From Lotus japonicus (lineage: Eukaryota; Streptophyta; Magnoliopsida; Fabales; Fabaceae): a stretch of 64,000 nucleotides of DNA. Location: contig NC_080041.1 of NCBI RefSeq assembly GCF_012489685.1, forward strand, positions 106,547,760 to 106,611,759, written 5' to 3'. The translations under genes were made by a program, and so were the position numbers. The notes beneath the pieces were generated by a model. That model did not search any database, was not told the origin of the DNA, and worked only from the letters and a program-made list of their open reading frames with translations. Below are positions 20,908-35,358 of this stretch, one piece after another; position 1 is the stretch's first letter, and every line of letters begins with the position of its first letter.

Positions 20908-21073
20908 ACGAGTTTAGCAACCATATGTGACACAAGTATATAGATATGCATATATAATCACAAACGAACAAATTAAAAAAAAAAAAAGAAACAGAGTTTA
21001 ACAAAAGGAAAACAAAGTTAACGAAAAAGAAGAAAAAAAAGAAGAGATCCTAAAACTAAGGTTTGTCAGTGCG

Positions 21074-24070
21074 TCACAGAAGTTCCATCATCATGTGCTT
21101 CATCTCAATCAGCATGGATTCATGAGTGTCAAGACGCTGTTCCATGATGTCGAGTCTGGATGAGCTTGTCTGAGTAGAACTGGAAGGAACATTCTGAGCA
21201 GCTTGAGGATCTGGAATGGAAGCAGAAGCAGCAGGAGTAAACACAACTGGTGCAAGTGCTTGGCATCTAAGAGCTTCAGCCTCAGCTTCAAGTCGCTCTG
21301 CCTCAAGTCTGGCTTGTTCAGCTTGAGCTGCTGCAAGAAGTGCAGCTTCTTCTGCTTGTTCTTTCTTTCTCTTGGCTTCTTCAATAGCTTCAAGAAGCTT
21401 ATTTCTCTGTTCTAGTTCATGAAGAGCCACCCTTCTAGCAAACCTTTGCTTGGCAGCCTCAATGCTCTGACTTCCCTCTGCATGCAGGAGCTGCATCATA
21501 ATTGGAACTTGAGCCACTAGCTAAGTGCTCAGATTGTTCCACTCATCAGCCACACTTTCAGCATTCTCACTGAGGTCAGTCTGACCGTGCACATTGCGGA
21601 GCCTCAAGGAGGCTTCATGATAGAAAATATTGATGCACTCAGAGAGAGATGTGGGTTGAAGGTGAGTATAGGGAATTATGGAGAGGTTGGTTTCAGGAGA
21701 GGCTGGGTGATTGCTGCTATGAGCTTCAGAGGCACCTTGTGGAGAACCAATGTTAATCATGGGAGCATTGGGTTCAGAGGTTCCAAGGTGAGGGTCTGAA
21801 GTTTCAACCAGAGGATGAGGTGATCTAACCGAGGATTGGTTAGACACTGAATGTTCGGGTTCAGGTTCTGGTTGAATAGGCTCTTGTTGGTCAGGGACAG
21901 GGTGAGCTTGTTGAACCAAGGGGTCTGCCTCTTGTAAAGGATTAGCCAAGATAGGTTCATCTGGGTCTACTAGACGTTCAGGTCTAGGGCCAGGATATCT
22001 CCTAGGGCTTGGACAAGTTAGGTAATATTCTTCCAAGGTAGACACCTTTTCTTTTCTAACCTCCATGAATTTTCTAATGGATTCAGAGTTATTGGAGGGA
22101 GAAGAATCAGCAACATTGGTTGGGAAGGATACAGGTGTAAAGGCTGTTGAAGAGTCTGTATCCGTGGTTTTGGCAGCAGGACGTTCTGATGTTCTGGGAA
22201 CAGAGTGATCAGACGTTCTAGGTTGTGGTTCTGTTTGATTTGGCTCGGGTTGGTCATGGATGATGGGTTCAGAAGATAATGGGTCGTACGGAATGGTGAG
22301 GAGAGAGGTTGGTTCTTCTGACCTAGAGGGTTGATTCTGAAGCAAATTCCAGAGAGGTGCTTCAGTAGGAGAAGGTTGAAAGAAGGAAGATCTTGGGGAA
22401 TGTGGTGGAGTGGTGGTTTGTGCGGCTGGCTGGGATTCAGGAATAGGAGTGAGGGGATTGGAGGAGTGTTTGAGCATAGCAGAAATAGGGAGTGCATCAA
22501 ATAAATTCAAATCATCATCAGAAGCAAGTGCAGGCTTACTTGAATGTGCTGATGATCGAGTCACTCTGGCAGGAGGTTCAGTCCTTCTGACCATTTCAGC
22601 AGCTGGTTCCACCCGAGTAGGCTTCACCACGATTCTGACTTTCTTCTTCTTCTTCTTTGGAGGACCATCCTCACTATCATTATCATCACCATCATCAGGC
22701 TTTCTCTTCGTCTTCTTGACCAGAGGGACATCAGATTCCTCTGAGGATTCTTCCAGAACCATCTTCCTCTGAGCTTTCTTCTTGGGAGGAGAAGGAAACT
22801 CTGGAGCTGGCGGTAGTCTGCTGACGAAATCATCAAGGTCTATTTCGAATCCTTGAGCCCTGAGGTCTTCAACATAGCATCTGATGGCGTCAGGATGGTC
22901 TGCTTGAGTCCACAGAGGGTAGTCATTCAGAGGCATTCTTCTTCCTCTGATCTCAGAAGATGTGTCTTCATGAGCAGGAGCAATCTTCTTCTGGACCAAA
23001 CCCATCTTCTTCAGAGAGTTTGCAGTGAAGACATCACTGACAATTGTGCTCAAATCCTCTGTGCAACCAGCATTGATCAGATCTTGCACCAGGTTGCTTT
23101 CAATGAGAAAGTCTGAGAGCAGCCTCCCAAAAGGGATATATTTGATTGCAGACTTGATGGAGGCGGTGGTGCGAGACTTCCGGATGCATTCCTTCAAGTA
23201 GGAGAACAGGAAGAAGGGAAGGCAGATCTTCTCCTGATCTTGGATGAAGAACAACATCACCTTCTGGTTGAAGTTGATGTAGTCTGGAGAACTGTCCTTC
23301 GGTCTCTGGTTTATGCAGTTGAGCAGGATCTTGTGCCAGATCCTGAGTTTGGGATGAAGATCCATCACCTTATAACTCGTCTTGCCCGGTTTGAAGGTGG
23401 TGTACAGGGCCTGGTTGACTTTGTCTTTGGTGCTGGGTTTCAGCTTCGATTCCGTCAGTTGGAAACGATACCCATAAGCAGTATCTGCACCCAGCAAGTT
23501 CACGAAGGACTTCTCCGTGATGATGATCTTTCTGCCAAGAATGTAAGAGACCACCTGAGTATCATCGCAGTCGGCGTGCTTCCAGAATTCCTTTACCAGT
23601 TTCTCATACACCGGTCCTCGAAGTCGGTTGAAGTAGTTTCCCCAACCTTGAGCTTGGACTTCAGGACGAAGATCATACCCATTTGCAGCCAGATTGTCGA
23701 GGTCGAATCTCCATTCTGCCAGGACTTGAAGTTCCTCAGGAGCAAATACGCAGTGAACGGCACAGCCCCGTTCTGCAATTGGAACAATCTTCTCTTGAGC
23801 TTGAACTTGTTCTTGTGCCGGGTTTTCAGAGCCCCTTTGACCCGTTGCTAGACCAACTACCATGTGAGGGAACTGAGGTGCATCTGCAGTAGATCTTCTG
23901 GTTTGTCTTACCATTTTGAGGAGGTTGAAGGTTTGAGGTAGAAGATGAAGGTTGAAAGATGAAGAGAGATCGAGAGAGAAATCGAGAAAAAGGCGGTTTT
24001 GAAAAGCAGAGAGAGCGAGAGTGAAAACCGGAAGTGAAAGAGAACGTGTGTGTATAGTGGGTTTTATCAA
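21074..24070 (-). pseudogene. SIRE-C env-like ORF, interrupted by one stop
   Basis: Same gene as at 6795-9800: 'putative plant transposon protein'-like N-terminal region, NLS-like Lys clusters (PPKKKAQRK, PPKKKKKKVR), Pro/Ser/Glu-rich middle and C-terminal coiled coil. A Trp codon has become TAG at 21521-21523, splitting it into 849 and about 148 residues; the frame continues unchanged after the stop. The C-terminal piece keeps the coiled coil. The likely start is the MVRQTRR methionine near 23914 rather than 24070. Confidence 0.85.
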
Positions 24071-24358
24071 ATAACCGTTGTTGATTCAAAAAGCACTTTA
24101 AGATCAACGGCTGAAAATTAAAGATAGATAGTAACAGTAAAATACACAAATCACACACAGGAGATAAGCATATCTACACGCAATCATAACAGACTGTCAC
24201 ACGGGCACAAGGAACTATGCATCAGAAATTCTGACACACATGTTGTTGTCTCAGCGTCAGAGTCAGTACCAGTGGGAACACACACTCTGATTGAGTTACC
24301 TTCTGGACTAGACATCTTCTGATCAAGAAGTATCATGGTCAGAGGTTCTGATCCATCT

Positions 24359-27300
24359 TCACTCTGGACAAAAGTCCATGTTTAGATTTTTCAGAATAAA
24401 ATTAAATCTATCCTCTGCTAAGGGCTTTGTAAAGATATCTGCCCATTGATGGTCAGTATCAACAAACTTCAGAAGAAGTACGCCCTTCTGTACATAATCT
24501 CTAATAAAGTGATACTTTACCTCAATGTGCTTTGCCCTTGAATGCAAGATAGGATTCTTACTCAATGAGATTGCAGCAGTGTTATCACAATAGATTGGGA
24601 TATTGCTCTCAAGGATCTGATAATCCTCCAGCTGATGTTTCATCCAGAGCATCTGAGTGCTGCATATTGCTGCTGAGATATATTCTGCTTCTGCAGTTGA
24701 TAGTGCAATGGTTGATTGCCTCTTGCTTGCCCATGAGACTAAATTGCTTCCCAGAAATTGACAATTTCCGGAAGTACTTTTTCTCTCTGTTCTATCTCCA
24801 GCATAATCAGCATCACAATAACCTGAAAGCTTATACTCTGATGTTTTCTTATACATCAAGCCAAGGTTAGTGGTGCCTTTCAGATACCTTAGGATCCTCT
24901 TAACAGCAGTTAAGTGGGTTTCCCTTGGATCTGATTGGAATCGAGCACATAAATGAACACTAAATAGTATGTCTGGCCTAGATGCAGTTAAGTATAGAAG
25001 TGAACCTATCATGCCACGATAGAGCTTCTGACATACTTTACCACTTATATCTTCTTTTTCCAGAATGCATGTAGGATGCATTGGAGTCTTGGCCACTGTA
25101 GATTCCAGCATATTGAACTTCTTCAGAAGTTCTTTAGTGTACTTGCTCTGATGGATATATGTTCCTTCTGGTGTTTGATCAACTTGTATTCCCAGAAAGT
25201 ACTTTAATTCTCCCATCATACTCATCTCAAATTCAGCCTGCATCATCTCAGAAAATTCTTTGCATAGAGATTGATTAGCAGAACCAAATATAATATCATC
25301 AACATAGATTTGCACAATTAAGATATCATCTTTATAAGTCTTGCAAAAAAGAGTTGTATCTACTTTACCCCTTACAAACTCATTCTCCAGAAGGAATGAG
25401 CTAAGTCTCTCATACCATGCTCTGGGAGCTTGCTTCAGACCGTAGAGTGATTTCTTCAATTTGAACACATGGTATGGTTTCTTTTCATCTTCAAAACCTG
25501 GGGGTTGATGAACATAGACTTCCTCTGAGATATAACCATTTAGGAAGGCACTCTTTACGTCCATCTGATGTAGAACTATGTTGTGATTTACTGAGAAGGA
25601 GATCAACAGTCTGATTGCCTCCAGTCTTGCTACTGGAGCAAATGTTTCAGTGTAGTCTATTCCTTCCTGCTGGCTGTAGCCTTGAGCAACTAGCCTTGCC
25701 TTGTTTCTGACTACATCTCCTTTCTCATTCAGCTTGTTTCTGAATACCCATTTTGTTCCAATAACATGGACACTCTCAGGCTTCTTCACTAAGCTCCAAA
25801 CATCGTTCTTGGAGAATTGATTCAATTCTTCTTCCATGGCCAGAATCCAATCCTTGTCCTGAAGAGCTTCATCTATGGACTTGGGTTCAATTAAGGACAC
25901 CAATCCTTTCAGACTCAACAAGGTCTCTTCAGAGGGTCTGAAGGCAGATATGGTTCTGACTGGTTCGTCTTTGTTGCCCAGAATCAATTCCTTAGGGTGA
26001 GCTGCAGTGATTCTGCTCTTCTTCAGAGTTTGTGAGTTAGAGGGACCAGCTTCTTCCTCTGGTTCATCTTCCTCTGGCTCAGCTTCCTCTGGAGCTTTGC
26101 CTTTGTCAGAAACATTAATGCTTAAATCTGCAAACTTTTCAACTAGCTTTGACTGGTCAGAGTCAAGCTTATCATCAAATCTAACCTGAATAGATTCTTC
26201 AATAGTCTTAGCATCAGTATTATAAAATCTAAAACCTTTAGATCTATCAGAATAACCAAGTAATAGATACTTAGAAGACTTAGCATCAAATTTATGCAAT
26301 CTATCCTTAGTATTGAGAACATAACAAACACAGCCAAAAAGGATGAAAATAAGAAATGTTGGGTTTTATGTTCTTCCACAATTCATAAGGAGTCTTATTC
26401 AGAATTGGTCTCACAGAGATTCTGTTCTGAATGTAACATGCTGTATTTACTGCCTCTGCCCAAAAGTGCTTAGCCATGCCAGTTTCTTGGAGCATGGTTC
26501 TAGCCATCTCCTGAAGAGTTCTGTTCTTCCTCTCAACAACACCATTTTGTTGAGGAGTTCTGGGACAAGAGAAATCATGTGCAATTCCATAGGAATCAAA
26601 CAGACTCTCAAACTTGTCATTCTCAAACTCTCCACCATGGTCACTTCTGACACGCACAATCCTACAAGCCTTCTCGTTTTGCACTTGAGCAATGAAGGTA
26701 GAGAACACAGCATGAGACTCATCCTTGCGGGTTAGAAACTTTACCCATGTCCAGCGGCTATAGTCATCAACGATAACCATCCCATATCTCTTGCCACCTA
26801 TAGACTCAGTTTTCACTGGTCCAAAAAGGTCGATATGCAGAAGTTCCAACGGCCTTGAGGTTGAGACAACATTCTTTGCCTTGAAAGGGACTTTTGTGAA
26901 TTTGCCTTTCTGACATGCTTCACAAAGAGCGTCTGAAGCGAACTTCAGATTGGGTAAGCCCCTGACAAGGTTTAGCTTGCTCAGCTGAGAAATCTTTCTC
27001 ATACTGGCATGCCCTAACCGTCTATGCCATACCCACCGCTCTTCATTAACAGACAGAAGGCACTTCACATTCTGAGCCTCCAACTCAGATAATCTGATCT
27101 TATAGATGTTGTTCTTCCTCTTGCTGTTAAATAGAACAGAGCCATCGATCTGACTTACAGCTCGGCAGGACTTTTGATTGAATATAACGTCATAACCCTT
27201 GTCAGCTAATTGACTTATAGACAATAAGTTATGTGTTAAGCCGTCTACCAATAACACATTATCAATGCATGGACTACTATCTACACAAATAGTACCAGTA

Positions 27301-27464
27301 CCAACAATTTTACCCTTTTCATTTCCTCCAAAGCCAACTTCGCCTCCAGGCTTAAGTTTCAGCTCTCGGAACATACGCTTTTCTCCCGTCATGTGACGCG
27401 AGCATTCACTGTCCAGATACCATGATTGGTGTTTCAGTGGAGCTATCAAGGATATCTGCAACAT
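24359..27464 (-). pseudogene. SIRE-C pol, frameshifted and with altered protease motif
   Basis: Same domain order as 10088-13192. Two breaks: the protease motif reads DSE instead of DSG, the change that also ends gag (27406), and one extra A in a run at 26336-26340 shifts the frame inside the integrase C-terminal region, so 385 and 646 residues are read in different frames. RT with YVDD and RNase H with STAEAEY and ADIFTKPL are otherwise intact downstream. The element would depend on proteins supplied by other copies. Confidence 0.92.
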
Positions 27465-29262
27465 AGATAATCTTGTCCTTAGGTACCCACTTTCTGGGTC
27501 CTCTTTTGTTAGTTACCCCAGAGGTTCTGATCACCTTGGGTGTCTCAACATAATATTTTAAAGGAATATTTGCATGATATTTAGTCATAGAGAAAGATCC
27601 CTTTTTAAGAGGATGTTTAGCAACTTTAGCAGGTACAGGATCAGGCAATATGGTACCAGAGGGAACAAAGCATTCATACAAGGATTTAGCTTTAGACACA
27701 GAAGGCTCATTTCTAATTGGTTTAGAATAGCCAATGCCATGCATTCCATTTCTGCTTACGCCATAGATCATTGAAGCCATTAAGCTTCTATCCACGCTTT
27801 TAGCTAGGAATCTTTGAAAAGACTTTTCATACTTAGATTCATTTCTACAATCAGAGGCATCACAGGCAACAATTTCTTCTAACTTAGCAATCTGGTTCTT
27901 AAGCACAGAGTTAGAATTTATCAAAGCATGATTTTCATTTTTCAAATCAGAAATAATTTTCTCATGTTCAGAAGGAGTCTTGGAGACAGCAGATAAGTTC
28001 TTTTTCAACTTTTTATGCTTAGACAATAAGGATTTATACTTATCCATGATATCAGACAAAGCATGTTTCAGTTCAGAGGTAGAGAAAGAAGCAAATACCT
28101 CATTTTCATCGTCTGAGTTAGGATCTCCTTCTGATTCTGAGTCAGAGTCAACAGCTTCCTTTGACTCTGCTCCTTTGTCTTTGACAATGGCCATGAGTCC
28201 TTGGACTTCACCATCAGAGTCAACATCCTCTGACTCTGATTCATCGAATGTCACCATCAGACTCTTCTTGGTCTTGAAGTGCTTCTTTGGCTTCTTGTCT
28301 TTCTTCAACTTTGGACAATCACTTTTGTAGTGCCCAGATTCTTTGCACTCAAAACATGTGACTTCCTTGATTGAAGACTTCTTCTGGCCTGAGGACTCAT
28401 ACTTTCCTTTTGCCTTTCTAGAGCCTTTGAACTTGCTCTGCCTGTGCTTCCAGATGCGGTTGAGTCTCTTGGAGATCAGAGTCAGCTCATCTTCATCAGA
28501 ATCTTCTGATGCTTCTTCAGATTCTTCTTCTTCAGCTTGAAGAGCCTTTGACTTCTCAACCTTAGCCTTTTCAGATTTGGATTTCAAGGCTATGGACTTT
28601 TTCCTCAGATCTTGCATCTCTGTGCGCTTCAGCTCATGGCATTTCAAAATGCTGATGAGTTCTTCTAAACTCATATTCTCAACGTCTCTCGTGAGCTCTA
28701 TTGAAGTCACCAAGGGCATCCAACTTTCAGGAAGACACCTGATGACCCTTATGACATGATCTTTTGTTGTGTAGCTCTTGTTGAGAGGTCGTATACCAGC
28801 TACAAGCAATTGAAATCTGGAGAACATTTCTTCAATGGACTCATTTGGCTCCATGATGAAGGATTCATACTTTTGGATCAAAGACAATGCCTTTGATTCT
28901 TTGACTTTCTTATTTCCTTCATGAGACATCTTCAGAGTTTCAAAAATGCCTTTAGCAAACTCACGATCTGTAATCTTCTGGTACTCTTCATAGGAAATAG
29001 CACTTAGAAGAATTGCTCTTGCTTTGTGATGTTGTGAGTACAGCTTCTTTTGATCTGCAGTCATCTCTGACCTTGGGATCTTCTTGCCATCTGCATCAAC
29101 TGGACGCTCGTAGCCATCCACAATAATATCCCAGAGATCTGCATCGAAACCCAGAAAGAAACTTTCCAGTCTATCTTTCCAATATTCGAACCTTTGACCG
29201 TCGAACATAGGAGGCTTTGCATTGTAACCATCTCTTTGAGTTTCACTGGTGGTGGCAGCCAT
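27406..29262 (-). CDS. SIRE-C gag, ended early by a point mutation
   Basis: 618-residue Gag with the same start as in SIRE-B ([14 protein letters not shown]), UBN2-type capsid, CCHC knuckle [14 protein letters not shown], acidic tract and coiled-coil region. A Trp codon turned into TGA at 27406-27408 removes the last 18 residues present in SIRE-B. All recognised Gag domains are kept, so particle formation may not be affected. Confidence 0.9.
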   Translation of the reverse strand: MAATTSETQRDGYNAKPPMFDGQRFEYWKDRLESFFLGFDADLWDIIVDGYERPVDADGKKIPRSEMTADQKKLYSQHHKARAILLSAISYEEYQKITDREFAKGIFETLKMSHEGNKKVKESKALSLIQKYESFIMEPNESIEEMFSRFQLLVAGIRPLNKSYTTKDHVIRVIRCLPESWMPLVTSIELTRDVENMSLEELISILKCHELKRTEMQDLRKKSIALKSKSEKAKVEKSKALQAEEEESEEASEDSDEDELTLISKRLNRIWKHRQSKFKGSRKAKGKYESSGQKKSSIKEVTCFECKESGHYKSDCPKLKKDKKPKKHFKTKKSLMVTFDESESEDVDSDGEVQGLMAIVKDKGAESKEAVDSDSESEGDPNSDDENEVFASFSTSELKHALSDIMDKYKSLLSKHKKLKKNLSAVSKTPSEHEKIISDLKNENHALINSNSVLKNQIAKLEEIVACDASDCRNESKYEKSFQRFLAKSVDRSLMASMIYGVSRNGMHGIGYSKPIRNEPSVSKAKSLYECFVPSGTILPDPVPAKVAKHPLKKGSFSMTKYHANIPLKYYVETPKVIRTSGVTNKRGPRKWVPKDKIIYVADILDSSTETPIMVSGQ

Positions 29263-29318
29263 TGTTTTTCACACCGGCCCGGATCACTGAACACTGTTAG
29301 GTGTGGTAATCAGAACTT

Positions 29319-29332
29319 GCGCTCTGATACCA
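29319..29332 (-). promoter_or_regulatory. SIRE-C primer binding site
   Basis: Element-sense TGGTATCAGAGCGC, two bases from the 5' LTR end; initiator-Met tRNA complement. Confidence 0.93.
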
Positions 29333-29334
29333 AT

Positions 29335-31515
<2,181 letters not shown>

Positions 31516-31763
31516 ACATATCTGAGAATGCAGCGGCACAGAGAGAAAGAAGAAAAGACAAGAGCAAAGGAATGTTTAGTATAATAGTTTGGTCAAAGAA
31601 ATCAAGCTTTTGAGTTTTTATCTAAATCTGCTACTCTTAGTTTGTGCCATGTTGAATTAGAATATTACTACTTGTATTTACAATTCTAAATGAAACGCGG
31701 TTTGTTTGCAGTTGCACATGGAACTAGCCTTATATCATTTGAATAAATTAAACTTTGTTTAAG

Positions 31764-31890
31764 TTTTTTTTTTTTTTATAGGTCAATGTTAGTTGTTAAT
31801 TGTTAGTAAATTAGTTCCTTCACCAGGATTCGAACCCTGACCCGTCACCCTCCAAATCCCTTCATTCCCGTAGCTCACGCTACCCTTCCC
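31764..31890 (-). mobile_element. SINE-like insertion upstream of HNT-1
   Basis: The complement carries a pol III B-box-like GGGTTCGAATCCTGG (31823-31837), an A-box-like segment about 35 bases earlier (31868-31883) and ends in an A-rich tail (T-run 31764-31777 on plus). The equivalent spacer at HNT-2 (about 57960-58000) lacks it. I could not define clear target duplications. Confidence 0.5.
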
Positions 31891-31985
31891 AAATGCAACT
31901 TGATTAGCCAGCTTTCTCCTCTATCTTGTTCCTCTGTAAAAGACAAGGTGTCACTTTCAATTACTTCTCCTTCTACAATCATATA

Positions 31986-32290
31986 TTCCCTCCGGTTCTA
32001 TTTATAAACATGAAAGAGAAGAAAAATCTTAGTCCTTTTTATAAGAACCAAATGAAAGTTTGAGCTATATTAATTAATTTTTTCCAATGATGCCCTTATT
32101 AATTCTAACTTGTAAAATGTGTCTCATTAATTATTCTCTTTCTTTTCCACTTTCCAACACTAATAACAAAGGGTAATTTTAGAAGTTCATTTTAATTTAA
32201 GACAAATTTAATGCATTTTATCTAGTTTAACTACATTTCTTAAACTATGTGAATTTTTTTTTTGTTGCTTATAAATAGGGTCGGAGGGAG
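31986..32290. mobile_element. Stowaway-like MITE (Tc1/mariner type)
   Basis: 305 bp with terminal inverted repeats of the CTCCCTCCG type (left ttccctccggttctatttata, right complement CTCCCTCCGACCCTATTTATA) and TA on both sides. The HNT-2 spacer at about 58078-58095 reads straight through (aatcatactttttt), i.e. an empty site. No coding capacity. Confidence 0.85.
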
Positions 32291-32374
32291 TACTTTTTTT
32301 AACTCAACAACTTGGTCGGTAACTCCAATAAATGAATCAACTTCCTTATGCGAGCGATAAACTATAAACTATAA

Positions 32375-33522
32375 GGCTTAATTGCGCTTTTGGTCCCCCA
32401 CGATTACGAAAGCCACGATTCCGGTCCCCAACAAAATTTTATTGCATGGAGCGTCCCCCACGTTATGCTCCGTTAACAACTTTGGTCCCTCCCCTCTTTT
32501 CCATCCAAAAACTAACGGTTCTAGGGACCAAAAGTGCAATTAAACTAATAAAATGAATTTTAAAATAAAAATTAAATAAAAACCCAGAAACATTAGTATT
32601 GTTCTTCATCATCATCTTCTTCCTCTTCAATTTCATCATCTTCAAACCCAAAACCCAGAAAATCTATGAAACCCCAAATTAAGTAAAACCCAAAATACCC
32701 ACACTTTTTCCCCTCTATCACCCTGTCTCTCATCATTGAATCACTCTCCATCACCTAACCTTTCGAGATCTGGTCATAGTGTGAGAACCTTTCGAGATCG
32801 TTGGCGGTGTCGCTCAACCCACATCTGTTTCATGGTCATTCCAGTTAAGAGGAAAATAGAACCCAAAACCCAGATTTGTTGCAAATCCAGATCTGGAAAG
32901 AGAGAGATGTCAATAGGTGTTCCCGAAAGGGGGAGATTGATCAAAGAGTGAGGGAGAGGAAGGAACCAGAGATTCAAAGAGAGGGGAGATGAGAATGAGT
33001 GAAAGGAGAGAACGTAAGAAAATGAGAAACAAGGAGATTGTGGGAGAGAGGTCGAGATCGAGATTGATCGGGATCAAGATCAATGGGTATGTCTGAATAG
33101 GAATTTCAGTAAAGCTTTCATGATTGGTTCTTTAGAAATTGGGGGTGCAAGAGGAAGGAAAATGGAAGGAGAAAAATTGAAGGTGAAGAAAAGATCTCTG
33201 CCCAGATATTGATCAAGTTCAGCGGTGGTATGGCATGTGTGATGGTGGTGGCCGGTGGGGGTGAGGAAAGGGTTGGTGGTTCTGGAAAAGTTGAAGAAGG
33301 TTGAAGGTGTGGATGGTATTCATGTTTTATGAGTTTTAATTTTAATATTTAATTTTTAATTCTTTTTTAGGAGAGAGAAACGTTTGAAAACTAACGGAAT
33401 AGAGGGTCCGGACTAAAGTTGTTAACGGAGCATAACGTGGGGGACGCTCCATGCAATAAAATTTTGTTGGGGACCGGAATCGTGGCTTTCGAAATCGTGG
33501 GGACCAAAAGTGCAATTAAGCC
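32375..33522. mobile_element. MULE-1: non-autonomous Mutator-like element
   Basis: 1,148 bp with long inverted repeats (over 100 bp, outer end GGCTTAATTGC[G/A]CTTTTGG) and a perfect 9-bp target duplication aaactataa (32366-32374 and 33523-33531). The HNT-2 spacer has the single empty site at about 58167-58177. A further inverted copy of the terminal sequence lies inside at about 32524-32543, so an older short foldback may be built in. No transposase recognised. Confidence 0.92.
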
Positions 33523-33854
33523 AAACTATAAGTATACTTTTTTATTTTCTCAATTATTTGCATTTGATCTATGTAGATTGCTTACGTCGACTGAGATACT
33601 ATAAATATCAATTTAGATTTTTTTTTGAAAGTATCAATTTAGAATTAATAGTTAATTTATATACAATTAAATTAAATGATATCATAATTTATTTTATACA
33701 CAGTATATTATGCATTATCATGCTTTCGCCTGTTATCTTTTTTTCAGTGAAGACTACACATGGTGTGTAAGATGTCCCTATTCATGATTGAGACTAGTCC
33801 ATTTTATAAGCAAGTCAATTGATCCATATTTTGAGCATAGTGTAGTGGCACTAA

Positions 33855-35310
33855 GAGCAACTCCAACGCTGGTTTATTAACCCAGCTGGAGTTGCTAAGA
33901 AACCGTTTCTTATTTTTTGCAGCATTGAAGCATGTCTAGTTGACAGTTTTGGTTTCTTAGCAACAGTGCAGAGTTCCTTGTGGAAGAAACTCTGCTTTTT
34001 GGTTTCTTAGATTAAAAAAATGATATTTTCTATCACTTGCTTCAACTGAATTCAGAGGGAAAGAAACAGAATGAAGGAACATCAACACATCAACACAGTT
34101 CTTGTTCTTAAACCAGAATTTCAGAAATTTTATTCAACAATAAAATAATTAAAAAATTATAATGAAATGTTCAGAAGAAAGAAGATGAACAAATTTATTT
34201 ACAAAAGATGAGTTTTTTTACATAGAAAAAAGATAAAAAAAAATATGATCTTGACTGTGTGGAAGAACAAGAGCTCCGATCCGGTCGTTTTTGCTCCGAT
34301 CTGGAAGGGAAATGAGAGAAATTCAATAGAAGAGTAAAGAAACTGACGAAAATATACAAAATCAACATAAACTTACCTCAAATCGGCTTGCATGTGTCAA
34401 AGAGGGGCGGTGGAGGCTGCATCGTGGCCGGAGCGTGGCGTGGCAGGAAGAGACCGTGAGTGGGTGAGCGAGAAAGGAGGAAGAGAGCGATCGGAAGAGG
34501 AGGAAGACAGTGAGTGGGTGAGCGAGAAATCAAATCTACTCCTTTGCAAGCTTCAAGGCTTTGAAGCTATGAAACATGGGCTGTGGGGGGGGGGGGGATC
34601 AACGCTCTATGGTGGCGGTGGTGGTTGTTTGGTGGCCGGTGGCGAGTGTGTGTGGTTGTTTGGTGGCCGGTGGTGGTGGTTTTGTGACCGGCTGGGGAGA
34701 CGTGGACCAGAGGTGAGGGAGATGAAAAATGGAATTCAAGCAGAGAGAGGGGGAGAGAGGAAGGAGACGGCTGATCAGAGGTGTGGGAGAACTAGGGTTT
34801 CAAGTGGAAGAAGAGAGAAAAGGGAAATTTATACCCAGGTGACCGGTTCACCCGATTTTTTGCCCGTTTGAGCCCTGGTTAACCGGCTGGAACCCGTTTA
34901 TTTTTACCATTTATGCATATTTTGACCGGATGGGCCGGTTTTTTGTCCATATGGGCTCATCTGATCAGCCCAATTTTTTTTTTTAATTTTAGCCCAATTA
35001 TTACTATTTAATTATAATATTAGAAAATTAAAAGAAAATCATTTAATTTAATTATATTATTAATTTAGTATTAAATTATAAATCTAAATTGAGTGAAAAT
35101 AAATATTATTAATTTATGTTGTATGGTGGGACACGGGTGGGACCCTTCAAATAGTAATTTAAGAAACCATGGGTTGGAGCAAAATCTGCTTCAGTTTCTT
35201 AGGAGTTTCTTAAGTCTGATGTGGCAGTACGGGGCCCACAGGAATAGTGCTGAATAGTGCTGAATAGTGTGTTAAGAAACTAGATAAGAAATTGTGGGTT
35301 GGAGTTGCTC
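33855..35310. mobile_element. PIF/Harbinger-like non-autonomous element
   Basis: 1,456 bp with GAGCAACTCCAAC terminal inverted repeats and a 3-bp TAA duplication (33852-33854, 35311-35313). The TIR is imperfectly extended by aac/ttaagaaac-type words. A 159-codon frame inside (34392-34871) is Gly/Arg/Glu-rich with no transposase motif. A run of 13 G at 34585-34597 may be a sequencing weak point. The superfamily call rests on the 3-bp TAA duplication. Confidence 0.75.
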
Positions 35311-35358
35311 TAAGTTTGTCCAAGACTAAAGTCGCTTGAAACTTTAGGGGAAACAAGA

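Noticed and set aside
31823..31837. B-box sequence considered as a tRNA gene
   Set aside because: No acceptor stem or cloverleaf; fits a tRNA-derived SINE better.
34392..34871. 159-codon plus-strand frame inside the PIF/Harbinger-like element
   Set aside because: Gly/Arg/Glu-rich low complexity crossing a 13-G run; no transposase motif.
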